Part shown: positions 6,850 to 14,298 of the stretch, piece by piece
Numbering within the stretch: the first letter of the stretch is position 1
Layout of the letters: the number at the start of each line of letters is the position of its first letter
Source: a virus
Reading direction: 5' to 3' (one strand)
IMG/VR virus record: IMGVR_UViG_3300048839_000162
Span: 1 to 39,966 of that record
DNA length: 39,966 bases
Position numbers and translations under genes: made by a program
The notes under the pieces: generated by a model
The model's database searches: none
Told to the model about the DNA's origin: nothing
Seen by the model: only the letters and a program-made list of their open reading frames with translations

Positions 6850-6870
6850 AGGCGTCCTGCACAGACGCCT
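6850..6870 (+). terminator. Hairpin after repressor gene
   Basis: AGGCGTC (6850-6856) and GACGCCT (6864-6870) form a 7-bp stem with a 7-base loop, about 20 bases after the repressor stop. It is followed by a C-run instead of T, so it would be a weak terminator separating repressor and integrase transcripts. Confidence 0.4.
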
Positions 6871-6890
6871 CCCCCACATCGGTATATTGG

Positions 6891-6953
6891 GTTGTTGCGT
6901 ACTTCGAGTCTGACAGAACTTGTGCAACACGTCAACACCTTTCTCGCAATAAC
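6891..6953. other. Candidate phage attachment site (attP)
   Basis: The 177-bp spacer just upstream of the integrase has imperfect inverted arms: GTTGTTGCG (6891-6899) against CGCAATAAC (6945-6953), 8 of 9 complementary. An inner pair is TGTTGC (6893-6898) and GCAACA (6924-6929). Large serine integrases usually use an attP of about 50 bp with inverted arms beside their own gene. The crossover dinucleotide cannot be identified here, and the region downstream of the integrase is an alternative. Confidence 0.3.
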
Positions 6954-6972
6954 ACAACCAGCGCGCCTGGTA

Positions 6973-6993
6973 CTTTCTGGCTAGCCGTGAAAG
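6973..6993 (+). promoter_or_regulatory. Hairpin covering integrase ribosome binding site
   Basis: CTTTC (6973-6977) can pair with GAAAG (6989-6993), the likely ribosome binding site of the integrase. The palindrome GGCTAGCC (6979-6986) lies in between and would extend the stem. Sequestration of the site could keep integrase translation low. Confidence 0.3.
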
Positions 6994-7005
6994 GCGCAGC
7001 TCGCC

Positions 7006-8508
7006 ATGCCTGAGTCTGCGATAGCCTACGTCCGCGTATCCGATCCGAACGATGAGGGCAGCGGCCTCGCACTGCAACGCGACCGCGTACTTGCCTATGC
7101 TGCCGACCGAGGGTACTTCATCGTTGACATCATCGAGGATAAGCAGTCCGGTGTCCTCTATCGGGAACGAACTGGCTTGCAAGCGGCTATCGCGGCACTG
7201 AAAGCCAAACGAGCGACGGTCCTGCTGATCGACCGGCTTGACCGCATCAGTCGCCGTCAGGCGCATGTGTACATCATCGACGAAGCCTGTCGCGACGCCG
7301 GTGGCCGGCTCGAAGCGGTGCAGGACCAGTTCGAGGATTCTCCCGAGGGCCGTCTCCTGTTCAGCGTCAAGGCGTTCATTGCCGAGATCGACCGCGAGCG
7401 CATCCTGATGCGCACGGTCGCGGGGCGGAAAGCACGCGTTGAGAAGAAGTTGCAACTCATTCCTGGTATCCGGCCGCTATACGGCTATGTCTGGCGAGAT
7501 GGGACCAAAGGTGCGTATGACATCGACCCGATCACTGCACCGATCGTCAAGCGGATCTTCGCGGCGGCACGAGCCGGACAATCGTTCCTGTCGATCGCCG
7601 GCGACCTGACAGCCGATGGCATCCCGACGCCGACCGGGCAATCGCGCTGGACGCAATCGTCAGTTGGCTACATCCTGAAGCATCCACACTACTGCGGCGA
7701 TGCCTGGGCGTGGGCATGGCGACCGCAGGACGGCTATGGGAAAAAGAATGCGCGCTTCGATCCTGAAGGTGGATTCCTGCTACCTGATGGAACGGTCCCG
7801 GCCATCGTCACTCGGGATGAGTGGGAAGCGGCCCAGCGAGTGATTGCCTCGAACCGCAACCGCAAGGCGCGCGATGGCACCCACGCCGAGGCGGCACTGA
7901 TGCGCGGCCGGGTCGTCTGCGCCCACTGCGGTCACGGCCTCTACGTCTCGCCCCGGCGCGGCAAGCTGGTCTACCGCTGTGAGTCGCGCTATCGCTATGA
8001 GACCGACTGCACCGTTCACAGCATTGACGTGGCCGAACTCGACATGCGGGCATGGGCCTTTGCAACCGGCATCATCGACAAGCCGCAGGCGTTCATGCGT
8101 GGCCGTGAAGCCGCCTCGCGAGTGCCGGATCGCTCGCGTGAGGTCAAATCCATACAAGCCGCCATCACGCGACTGGAGCGCCAGCAATCCACGTTGACGC
8201 GTCGTATCGCCGGGGAGGAGGATGATCTGGTTGTGACACCGATGATGGCTGAACTCCGGGCCGTCTCCGGCCGGTTGCACGCGGCCCACGAGCAACTGAC
8301 AGCGTTGACCGATGCCGTTGCTTCTGGCGCGATGCAGTCTCAGGCCATCACGGATTTCGTCGCATGGTGTCAGGGTATTGCAAGGGAACTGCCGTCCATG
8401 TCGTTCGCAGGGCGGCGTTCAGTGATCGAGATTCTGGGCGTTACCGCCACCGTCGCGCGGCGCAATGTGACGCCACAAGCGACGTTCGTGGCGCGGCCGA
8501 TGGCTTGA
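7006..8508 (+). CDS. int: Large serine integrase
   Basis: 500 residues. The N-terminal resolvase domain (1-150) has the nucleophile Ser12 in YVRVS and conserved arginines in LIDRLDRISR and the later IDRERI. The recombinase domain (about 155-280; IRPLYGYVWRDG, then WTQSSVGYILKHPHYCG) follows. A four-cysteine zinc ribbon (CAHCGHGLYVS, then YRCESRYRYETDC) and a coiled-coil region (about 385-450) come after it. This is the complete architecture of integrases that recombine attP with attB without a host factor and need a directionality factor to excise. The start is ATG 7006 with GAAAGG upstream. It stands on the strand opposite to the late and early operons, in the genome centre. Confidence 0.93.
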   Translation: MPESAIAYVRVSDPNDEGSGLALQRDRVLAYAADRGYFIVDIIEDKQSGVLYRERTGLQAAIAALKAKRATVLLIDRLDRISRRQAHVYIIDEACRDAGGRLEAVQDQFEDSPEGRLLFSVKAFIAEIDRERILMRTVAGRKARVEKKLQLIPGIRPLYGYVWRDGTKGAYDIDPITAPIVKRIFAAARAGQSFLSIAGDLTADGIPTPTGQSRWTQSSVGYILKHPHYCGDAWAWAWRPQDGYGKKNARFDPEGGFLLPDGTVPAIVTRDEWEAAQRVIASNRNRKARDGTHAEAALMRGRVVCAHCGHGLYVSPRRGKLVYRCESRYRYETDCTVHSIDVAELDMRAWAFATGIIDKPQAFMRGREAASRVPDRSREVKSIQAAITRLERQQSTLTRRIAGEEDDLVVTPMMAELRAVSGRLHAAHEQLTALTDAVASGAMQSQAITDFVAWCQGIARELPSMSFAGRRSVIEILGVTATVARRNVTPQATFVARPMA

Positions 8509-8816
8509 TAACGGCTAGAAGTGCGTGCAGGACTGGTTGCATCAACTCACACTATCGCATCCATACTGCCGCAAACCGCGTCTGGATAGCGAAAAATCGC
8601 CAGTGCCGCGCCGCGCCGAACAGCGAGAAGTCACGATGGTGATGTCGTGGGTTGTGGATAGGCTAGAGGAAGGGTGATGCATGGGTCTGAGCGGGTTTCC
8701 CTCAGATGGCTCTCGCGAGACCTTCAGTACCACCGACGTGTACAGCGCGTCGAAACGCGACTGCCTGAACATTCGGCACCACGCATCGCCGCTAGTCTAC
8801 GCCGAAAGGGGCCATC
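8509..8816. other. Non-coding spacer after integrase
   Basis: No convincing gene. An ORF from ATG 8681 has a good AGGAAGG site, but its C-terminal half has the Arg/Ala/Gly composition of a shadow frame and overlaps the better small gene at 8817. The spacer holds a hairpin at 8686-8706 (TCTGA and GGG pairing with CCC and TCAGA) and the perfect palindrome TCTCGCGAGA at 8711-8720. Both could belong to an alternative attP. Confidence 0.5.
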
Positions 8817-8996
8817 ATGCCAGAGCCGGTCAGTCTCGCCGTCCTGCGTTCATGGGTGCATGCGACGGCCGGTATCCTGCTCCATCTCGCCGCCGTGACG
8901 CAACTGCCGACGGTGCAGGCCGACCGGCTCAGGCTGGCCGCACGCGAGCTGCAGAACGTCGCGCTCAGTCTCGCTGATTCGCCGCGTATCGAGTAA
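8817..8996 (+). CDS. 59-residue protein downstream of integrase
   Basis: ATG 8817-8819 with AAAGGGG just upstream, TAA at 8994-8996. Third codon positions are strongly G/C, as in neighbouring real genes. The protein is helical and amphipathic (LAVLRSWVHATAGILLHLAA, then LRLAARELQNVALSLAD). Its place beside the integrase makes an excision (directionality) factor or a small regulator conceivable, but there is no motif evidence. Confidence 0.55.
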   Translation: MPEPVSLAVLRSWVHATAGILLHLAAVTQLPTVQADRLRLAARELQNVALSLADSPRIE

Positions 8997-8999
8997 ACA

Positions 9000-9027
9000 G
9001 ACAGGCCCGACCGAAGCCGAGCCTGTC
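9000..9027 (-). terminator. Strong intrinsic terminator of the late operon
   Basis: On the minus strand a 12-bp fully paired stem (two G-U pairs allowed) closes a UUCG tetraloop. The left arm starts GACAGGC at 9027, the right arm ends GCCTGTC at 9000, and TGTTTACT follows. This is a classic rho-independent terminator for leftward transcription and marks the end of the late block, just before it would run into the plus-strand small gene and integrase. Confidence 0.8.
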
Positions 9028-9282
9028 CGCTGAGGAAGGGGAGGAGGAGTGATTGATGTGAGCCGCCAGGAACGATGCGGGTGGGTGGCCCGCATCGCCC
9101 GAGACGGTTGGCGGTGACATCTGGGTCATGTCACCGCCGCGAGGAAGGGAAAGCAGACCCGCGCCCTTTCGGGCCTCGCGACATCTAGCCGCGCGTGTTC
9201 GTCCGTAGACGCCCTCGCAAACGTCCGCTCATGCACATAGACCGTACGCACTGAGCGGGGCGAGCAACCACACGGTAACTCC
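9028..9282. other. Structured non-coding region at end of late operon
   Basis: About 255 bp without a credible gene but with three clean hairpins. CGATGCGGG/CCCGCATCG (9073-9081, 9089-9097) has a 9-bp stem. GGCGGTGACAT/ATGTCACCGCC (9110-9120, 9128-9138) has an 11-bp stem. GCCC/GGGC (9163-9166, 9171-9174) closes a GAAA loop on the minus strand. With the terminator they could form a 3-prime UTR or a stable small RNA from late transcripts. Confidence 0.5.
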
Positions 9283-10170
9283 TTATGAAGCCCTGATAAT
9301 CGACGTGGGGTTATCCGCGTCGTCTAATGTCCACGTTGCGACCACAGTGCTTTCGTCCTCTGCGTAGCCTGTCAGTGTCGTTCCTGAGCGCACCAGCCGG
9401 TACACGCCGAGCTTGACGGCTGCCAGCGTTGCCACGTCCAGCAGGTCCGTCACATCGCCCTGGAGGGCTGTCACGGCGTTAGCGACCGTCGTCAGGTCGG
9501 TTGCCGTTGCCAGCGATGAACTGGCGACGTCGAGATTCGCCAGCGCGCCGAGTCCGGCCGGGTAGATGGTGTACACCGAGTCCGACGACGGGTTGGTGGC
9601 CCAGTCCGGCGCGACGGTGATGGATGGCGTCGAGGCGTGGAAGGTGCTGTCCACGATGCGCCGTGCCTGGCCGACGCCGGTTCCTGACTCGATGTAGACG
9701 ATGCTGCCGATGTAGTGATCGTCCGGTGTGTCGTCGGAGGAAGCCAGCACGAGCGTACTGGCGGTTGCGGACTGTGCCGTGCCGGAGGGGTAGTTGGCCG
9801 ACTCCCACGTCGCGCTCGTGTCCGTCGCGTCAGCACCTTCCCACTGTGTGACGTTCACGCGGATGTCGCCAGCCTTCTCCGGGTAGAGGATGATTGGCTC
9901 AGTCTTCGCACCGCTCGTCGATGTCTGGACGCGAACCGCGACCGTATCTGCATTCATCTCCGTCGCGGTCAGATCGAGGTAGTAGAAGCCGCTCGTCCCG
10001 ATCTCTGTCGCTTCGTTCGTGCAGTCCGCAAACGCGGCCCCGTCTTTCGATACCTCTGAGTCCAGGCCGGCTGCACCGGAAACCGGATCACCATCGGCGT
10101 CGAGGATGACAAACGTGTGCCGGTACGCGGTGTTCTTTTTCGGCACGGCCATCGCGTCAGTAGCTGCCAT
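9283..10170 (-). CDS. Phage structural protein with Ig-like N-terminus
   Basis: 295 residues from ATG 10168-10170, overlapping the upstream TGA (TGATG). Residues 12-110 (AYRHTFVILDADGDPVSGAA, then LTATEMNADTVAV) match the Ig-like N-terminal domain seen in many phage tail-tip and fibre proteins. The middle (about 120-215) is Ser/Thr-rich beta sequence, and the end has a short coiled region (LATATDLTTVANAVTALQGD) followed by a beta tail. Last gene of the late operon; probably a tip or fibre component. Confidence 0.65.
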   Translation of the reverse strand: MAATDAMAVPKKNTAYRHTFVILDADGDPVSGAAGLDSEVSKDGAAFADCTNEATEIGTSGFYYLDLTATEMNADTVAVRVQTSTSGAKTEPIILYPEKAGDIRVNVTQWEGADATDTSATWESANYPSGTAQSATASTLVLASSDDTPDDHYIGSIVYIESGTGVGQARRIVDSTFHASTPSITVAPDWATNPSSDSVYTIYPAGLGALANLDVASSSLATATDLTTVANAVTALQGDVTDLLDVATLAAVKLGVYRLVRSGTTLTGYAEDESTVVATWTLDDADNPTSIIRAS

Positions 10171-10877
10171 CAGGCGTTCCTTCCAAATCGGCGCACACCC
10201 GTCAGGCGACGCGCTCGTCTCGCTCGCATTGGTTGTCCACTGGATGCCACCCGTAGCTCGATCGCGATCCCGGCCGCTGTCCCGAGGTTGCCGGCATCGA
10301 CGCCCGTGTCCTCGCCCAACCGCCACTCGCTCAGGATGTTGCGCGGCGGTGTGCCGCTGCCGGATGTGCCCAGCAGCGTGAAGCCGGTCCCCGCCGTCGC
10401 CGCGCCGTTGGTCGTGCCGCCGAACGCCCCGTAGGCCGCGTGGTTGGTCGCATCGGCAAACGCGGCCAGCGTGACGGTCGAGTTGGCAGCCGTCACGATC
10501 TGTACGAACGGACTCGCCAGGTCAACGCCCGTCACCTCACTGATCGACCACTGTCCGCCGGTCGTGTCGCCGTCCGTCGTCAGCGTGATCGCCCCGCTGC
10601 CGGGACTGCCACCCGTGACGGCGTACCAGACGGAGAGGCGCTTGCTGCTGGAGTCCCAGAGCCGTGTCGCGTTCGTCACGCCGTCAGTCGCCAGTGCGAA
10701 CGACAGGCTCAGACCGGACGGCGTGAGTTGTGGCGTGCCGGTCGAGAACGCGACCGTCGTGGCGACGAGGAGCAGTGCGCCAGCGGTCGGGCTGATGCTG
10801 GCCGATGCGTAGGTCTGGCCGGTCGTCAGGTTGGCCGTGTCGCTGTTAGTGGTCAGGTGTGTTGCCGATATAGGCAT
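10170..10877 (-). CDS. Ser/Thr-rich beta structural protein
   Basis: 235 residues. ATG 10875-10877 directly follows the TAG of the small gene upstream, with GAGGTG as binding site. The body is beta-rich (TGQTYASASISPTAGALLLV, then NATRLWDSSSKRLSVWYAV), like a jelly-roll or lectin-type domain common in phage tip proteins. The C-terminus is strongly basic (MRARRARRLTGVRRFGRN), unusual for this class. A receptor-binding or virion-surface role is inferred from position. Confidence 0.6.
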   Translation of the reverse strand: MPISATHLTTNSDTANLTTGQTYASASISPTAGALLLVATTVAFSTGTPQLTPSGLSLSFALATDGVTNATRLWDSSSKRLSVWYAVTGGSPGSGAITLTTDGDTTGGQWSISEVTGVDLASPFVQIVTAANSTVTLAAFADATNHAAYGAFGGTTNGAATAGTGFTLLGTSGSGTPPRNILSEWRLGEDTGVDAGNLGTAAGIAIELRVASSGQPMRARRARRLTGVRRFGRNA

Positions 10878-11012
10878 CTATCGCACCTCGCAGGCGATTA
10901 TTTTCATGCGGCAGGCATGTCGACGACTTGATTCACTTTCGGCCTGTTTCGGCATCGTTTCCGCGACGGCATAGGTAAAATCAGTGTCGACGACTTTGAG
11001 TGATTCAGGCAT
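10878..11012 (-). CDS. 44-residue protein coupled to the glycanase
   Basis: ATG 11010-11012 overlaps the glycanase TGA (TGATG), and the TAG at 10878-10880 is immediately followed by the next ATG. The frame fills the 134-base gap exactly, which strongly suggests a real gene. Sequence begins MPESLKVVDTDFTYAVAETM; the second half is basic with two cysteines. Function unknown. Confidence 0.6.
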   Translation of the reverse strand: MPESLKVVDTDFTYAVAETMPKQAESESSRRHACRMKIIACEVR

Positions 11013-12352
11013 CACTGGTTCACCAACTTCGTTTCATACCCCGCCAGCGTGAACGGTGTGCCGCTGTTGATTGACACGTCCTTCGCGTAGTCGTCGCCAT
11101 TGACCAGCACGGTGTGGGTCGCGTTGCTGACCGCCTTGACGCGGCTGTCACTGCTGACGCCAACGTAGTAACTCGTCGACGGCGGGAAGCGTTCGCACCA
11201 GATCTGCTGCACCGCCGCGAACGGGCGCGCCTGACCGCCGCCGCTGGTTGTGGTTGTCCAGAGCGTTGAGGCCCGTTCCCGTGCCGCGCCGTTGTCCTCA
11301 GGCTTCCAGATGGCCGTGTATGCGCTGTTGCCCAACAGGTGATAGTAGAGGCCCACGCTGTAGCGGCTGATGACCTCGGGGATCTCCGCGTCGGTCGGCG
11401 TGGACTTTCCGGCGTACCACTCGCTCCACATGATCGGCAGGGCGCTGCCGAGGTCGCCGCGAATCCAGTCGTCCACGTCCTGATAGAGCTGCATCCGGTC
11501 CCACATCGGCGTGCCTGGGTTCGTGCCGTCGCGTGGGCTGGGCCGGCCGTCAAGCACGATGAAGTCCGTCTTGTCGGCATTGGCCAGCCAGTACTCGATC
11601 GTCTTCAGGTCGCGCCCGTCGATCTGCCCATAGGGCCCGATGACGTTGAACTCGCGTTCGTTGGCGTTGGCTGGTGTCCCATTCGGCGCGACCGGCGGGT
11701 ACGGCCCACCCAGCAGCGCCGTCGCGTCCTGCTCAATGATGGCGGCGGCAATCGTGTTGTAGTGGCTGGTGTAGAGCTCGTAATCCCAGCGGTTGTTTGC
11801 GGTGCTGAAATACCCTTTGAACTCGTTCCAGTAGACATACTTCGCGCCGGTCAGTCCGTGGTGTTCGGAGACACGCCGGACGATGCGCTTGCAGCACTCG
11901 GCCACGTTGTCGATCTGTGCGTTGGCCGGTCGCGAGGTCTGCACGTCCTGCTGGTGACGCATCCACGGCTGGCACAGGCCGAACACAAACACCGGCTCAA
12001 TCCCGGCCGTCTCGGCGTCGCTGATCTGCCGGTCGAGGGTGGCCCACGACATATTCGCGTAGGACTGCGACGGATCGGACCAGAGCGTATTGGCCGCGCC
12101 GAACGAGTTGATGGTGTGCTGGATCATGAAGCGTTGAGAGTCGCCGGCAATCGCCAGTGCATTGCTGACCGCCGTCGCGTTGCGGTTGATGAGCGTCTCC
12201 TGAATCCAGGCCGCGCCGGGGTTGAGTGCGCTGGTGCCGTCTGGCGTGACACGGCTGACCGTCACCGTCACATCGGGATCGGGCGGCGGGTCGGGTTCGT
12301 TCCCGGATGGTGCGCGGCGACGTGGCTTGGCGGCGACGGCGGTGACGGTCAT
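11012..12352 (-). CDS. Putative tail-associated glycoside hydrolase (GH-A-like TIM barrel)
   Basis: 446 residues from ATG 12350-12352 (ATGA coupling). A proline-rich N-terminus (about 10-28) is followed by a TIM-barrel-like domain. In clan GH-A the acid/base Glu sits after Asn at the end of strand 4 and the nucleophile Glu at the end of strand 7. Here YVYWNEFKG gives Glu177 and PIMWSEWYAGK gives Glu311, in the right order and spacing. A short beta domain ends the protein (about 405-446). No signal peptide is seen, so it is more likely a virion enzyme that cuts surface polysaccharide than a secreted one. The family cannot be fixed by eye (GH39- or GH5-like). Confidence 0.65.
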   Translation of the reverse strand: MTVTAVAAKPRRRAPSGNEPDPPPDPDVTVTVSRVTPDGTSALNPGAAWIQETLINRNATAVSNALAIAGDSQRFMIQHTINSFGAANTLWSDPSQSYANMSWATLDRQISDAETAGIEPVFVFGLCQPWMRHQQDVQTSRPANAQIDNVAECCKRIVRRVSEHHGLTGAKYVYWNEFKGYFSTANNRWDYELYTSHYNTIAAAIIEQDATALLGGPYPPVAPNGTPANANEREFNVIGPYGQIDGRDLKTIEYWLANADKTDFIVLDGRPSPRDGTNPGTPMWDRMQLYQDVDDWIRGDLGSALPIMWSEWYAGKSTPTDAEIPEVISRYSVGLYYHLLGNSAYTAIWKPEDNGAARERASTLWTTTTSGGGQARPFAAVQQIWCERFPPSTSYYVGVSSDSRVKAVSNATHTVLVNGDDYAKDVSINSGTPFTLAGYETKLVNQ

Positions 12353-12672
12353 GGATCGACCCACAATTCCAGCACCGTCACGGCGCTGATGTCCGGCGTG
12401 CCGTCCGTCTCGCTGGTGAACTCGATCCGCCACGGCACGAACTTATTGCCGCTGTCCGGCGTGTAGGTGAAGGTGTAGACCCCTTCGCTGGTCTTCGCCC
12501 ATTCGTCGTCGGTGCCGTAGACGTAGGACTCATCGGCCGTGCCGTCCGGTGGCGTGACGACGGCGGTCAACGTCGTCGGGTCAGCGACGTCGCCGTTGAG
12601 GTCCGTGGCCCGGACGGTGACGATCTTGCTTTGTCCAGCGTGGACATGTTTCTCGATAGTGATATGGCTCAT
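12349..12672 (-). CDS. Small beta-sandwich virion protein
   Basis: 107 residues, coupled by ATGA on both sides. The pattern GQSKIVTVRATDLNGDVADP followed by GVYTFTYTPDSGNK is that of a single Ig-like domain, often found as spacer or adaptor in phage tip complexes. It lies between the repeat protein and the glycanase, so an adaptor role is plausible. Confidence 0.65.
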   Translation of the reverse strand: MSHITIEKHVHAGQSKIVTVRATDLNGDVADPTTLTAVVTPPDGTADESYVYGTDDEWAKTSEGVYTFTYTPDSGNKFVPWRIEFTSETDGTPDISAVTVLELWVDP

Positions 12673-14297
12673 GCCACCTCCAGCGTGATCGTCGCGGCGT
12701 CCGCGACCGAGAGCGTCAGTGACGCGGCGTCACTGACGGCAAGCGAGAGCGTTGCGGCGTCGCGGACTGACAGCGACAGGCTGACGACGGCCAGCGCCGC
12801 CAGATCACGCAGCGTCGGCGCGTACAACGTCGCGGTACTCGCCAGGTGCGGAATCGTGATCGTCACGACGCCCGGCAGGATCACCGGGTCGTACAGCGTG
12901 TTGACGGCTGCCAGATGTGGGATCGCGATCGTCGCCACGCCGGTCATCGTCGGCGCGAAGAGCTGCGCCGCACTCGACAGGTGGCCGATCGTCAACGCCA
13001 CGCTGCCGGGAACGAACGACGGCGCATTGAGCGTGGCGGCACTCGCCAGATGGGGGATGACCAGCGTGTCGGCTGCGACGTCATCCAGCGATAGATCGTA
13101 GAGCACGCTAGAGGACGCCAGATGCGCGATGGAGAGCGCAACCGCCCCCGGTGTGATCGCCGGGTCATGCAACGTGCTGCTTGACGCCAGATGCGGGATC
13201 GTCAGGCTATCGGCTGTGACCGCATCCAGCGACGGCGTGAACAGTTGCGCGGCGCTGGCAAGGTGGTCGATCGTCAGCGCCACCGCGCCGGGATCGATCG
13301 TCGGGTCATGCAGCGTGGCGCTCGACGCCAGATGGCTGATCGTGAGGGCCATCGCTCCCGGCGCGATGCTCGGATCGTGCAGGGTGCTACTCGATGCCAG
13401 GTGTGCAATCGAGAGCGCCACAGCACCAGGAGTGATGGCCGGTGCTGTGAGCGTGGCGGCACTTGCCAGATGCGGGATGCTGAGCGCAACCGCGCCCGGT
13501 GTGATCGTTGGATCGTTGAGGCTGCTGCTGCTTGCCAGATGCGGAATCGTCAGGGTCGCCGTCGCGGTCAGGCTTGGCGCATTCAGGGTGCTGCTGCTGG
13601 CAAGGTGTGGAATCGTCAGGTCCACGCTGCCGGGTGAGAGCGTTGGCGCGTTCAGCGTGGCCGACGACGACAGGTGCGGGATCGTGAGGGCCACGTCGCC
13701 CGCACCCGGCGTGTAGTCGATGATCAGTTGCGGTTCAGAGGATGCCGTTGCGCTGTCCCAGGTATGCGTCTCGATAACCGGCGATGTGCCGGTCGTGGCG
13801 CTGGCGTCCTGATCGGACTGGTTGACGATGCCGAGCGCGTTGCCGCTCGTCCAGCCGCCCTGTGCCAGCACTTCGGCAATCGCAGCCGCCAGCAGCCCAC
13901 GAGCGGTCCCGCCGCCCGTTCCCGACGTTGATGGGAATGTGTAGCGCGTGCCTGACGTGCGGTTGGTGTCCTGACTCCAGACGGCGATGTTGGTGCTGAT
14001 CGGCCGTGAGCCTGGCCGCGACGCGTCTGACCAGACCGCCGTATTGGTTTCCAGAATAGCCACCAGCCTGGCCGGTGGTGCGTTCCAGACTGTCCCGGAC
14101 GCCATCAGCGACAGGTAGGCCGTGTTGATCGTGTCGGCGCTCGTCAACGTGCAGTTGGGAAAACGCCAGCCCTGACCGTGGCCGGTCCCGGCCTCGGACG
14201 GCCCGAAGCGCATCGTCCCTCGGGTGATCGTGAAGTTGCCCGAGAAGATCGCGCCATCGTCACCGGACTCAGCAACGGTCAGGGTCAGCGTCGCCAC
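12669..14297 (-). CDS. Tandem-repeat tail-tip protein (IPHLASS repeats)
   Basis: 542 residues from GTG 14295-14297. Residues 1-195 form a beta domain like the carbohydrate-binding-type (DNRLRE-like) modules, ending PQLIIDYTP. Residues about 201-500 hold 13 tandem repeats of 22-24 residues with consensus ALTIPHLASSSTLHDPTI plus a PGAV-type link; His-Leu recurs in every copy. Residues 506-542 hold a second series of 10-residue repeats (SLSLSVRDAA, TLSLAVSDAA, SLTLSVADAA). The regular repeats suggest a beta-solenoid or fibrous spacer. A fibre or tip component is inferred from late position and domain style; I know of no named family. Confidence 0.7.
   Translation of the reverse strand: MATLTLTVAESGDDGAIFSGNFTITRGTMRFGPSEAGTGHGQGWRFPNCTLTSADTINTAYLSLMASGTVWNAPPARLVAILETNTAVWSDASRPGSRPISTNIAVWSQDTNRTSGTRYTFPSTSGTGGGTARGLLAAAIAEVLAQGGWTSGNALGIVNQSDQDASATTGTSPVIETHTWDSATASSEPQLIIDYTPGAGDVALTIPHLSSSATLNAPTLSPGSVDLTIPHLASSSTLNAPSLTATATLTIPHLASSSSLNDPTITPGAVALSIPHLASAATLTAPAITPGAVALSIAHLASSSTLHDPSIAPGAMALTISHLASSATLHDPTIDPGAVALTIDHLASAAQLFTPSLDAVTADSLTIPHLASSSTLHDPAITPGAVALSIAHLASSSVLYDLSLDDVAADTLVIPHLASAATLNAPSFVPGSVALTIGHLSSAAQLFAPTMTGVATIAIPHLAAVNTLYDPVILPGVVTITIPHLASTATLYAPTLRDLAALAVVSLSLSVRDAATLSLAVSDAASLTLSVADAATITLEVA
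12798..13697 (-). repeat. 13 tandem coding repeats of about 69 bp
   Basis: The DNA encoding the IPHLASS repeats. Units share blocks such as GCCAGATGCGGGAT on the plus strand but differ elsewhere, so the array is old or under diversifying drift, not freshly duplicated. Such arrays can change copy number by recombination and alter fibre length. Confidence 0.75.
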
Positions 14298-14298
14298 G

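Noticed and set aside
8681-8977. 98-codon plus-strand ORF with AGGAAGG upstream
   Set aside because: Its second half has shadow-frame composition and it overlaps the better 59-codon gene at 8817-8996 in another frame.
11339-12466. 375-codon plus-strand ORF
   Set aside because: Shadow of the glycanase gene, whose catalytic motifs and coupled start support the minus strand.
12798-13697. CRISPR-like repeat array
   Set aside because: Repeats of about 69 bp lie in one open frame, vary in sequence and encode a periodic protein; no spacer architecture or cas gene.
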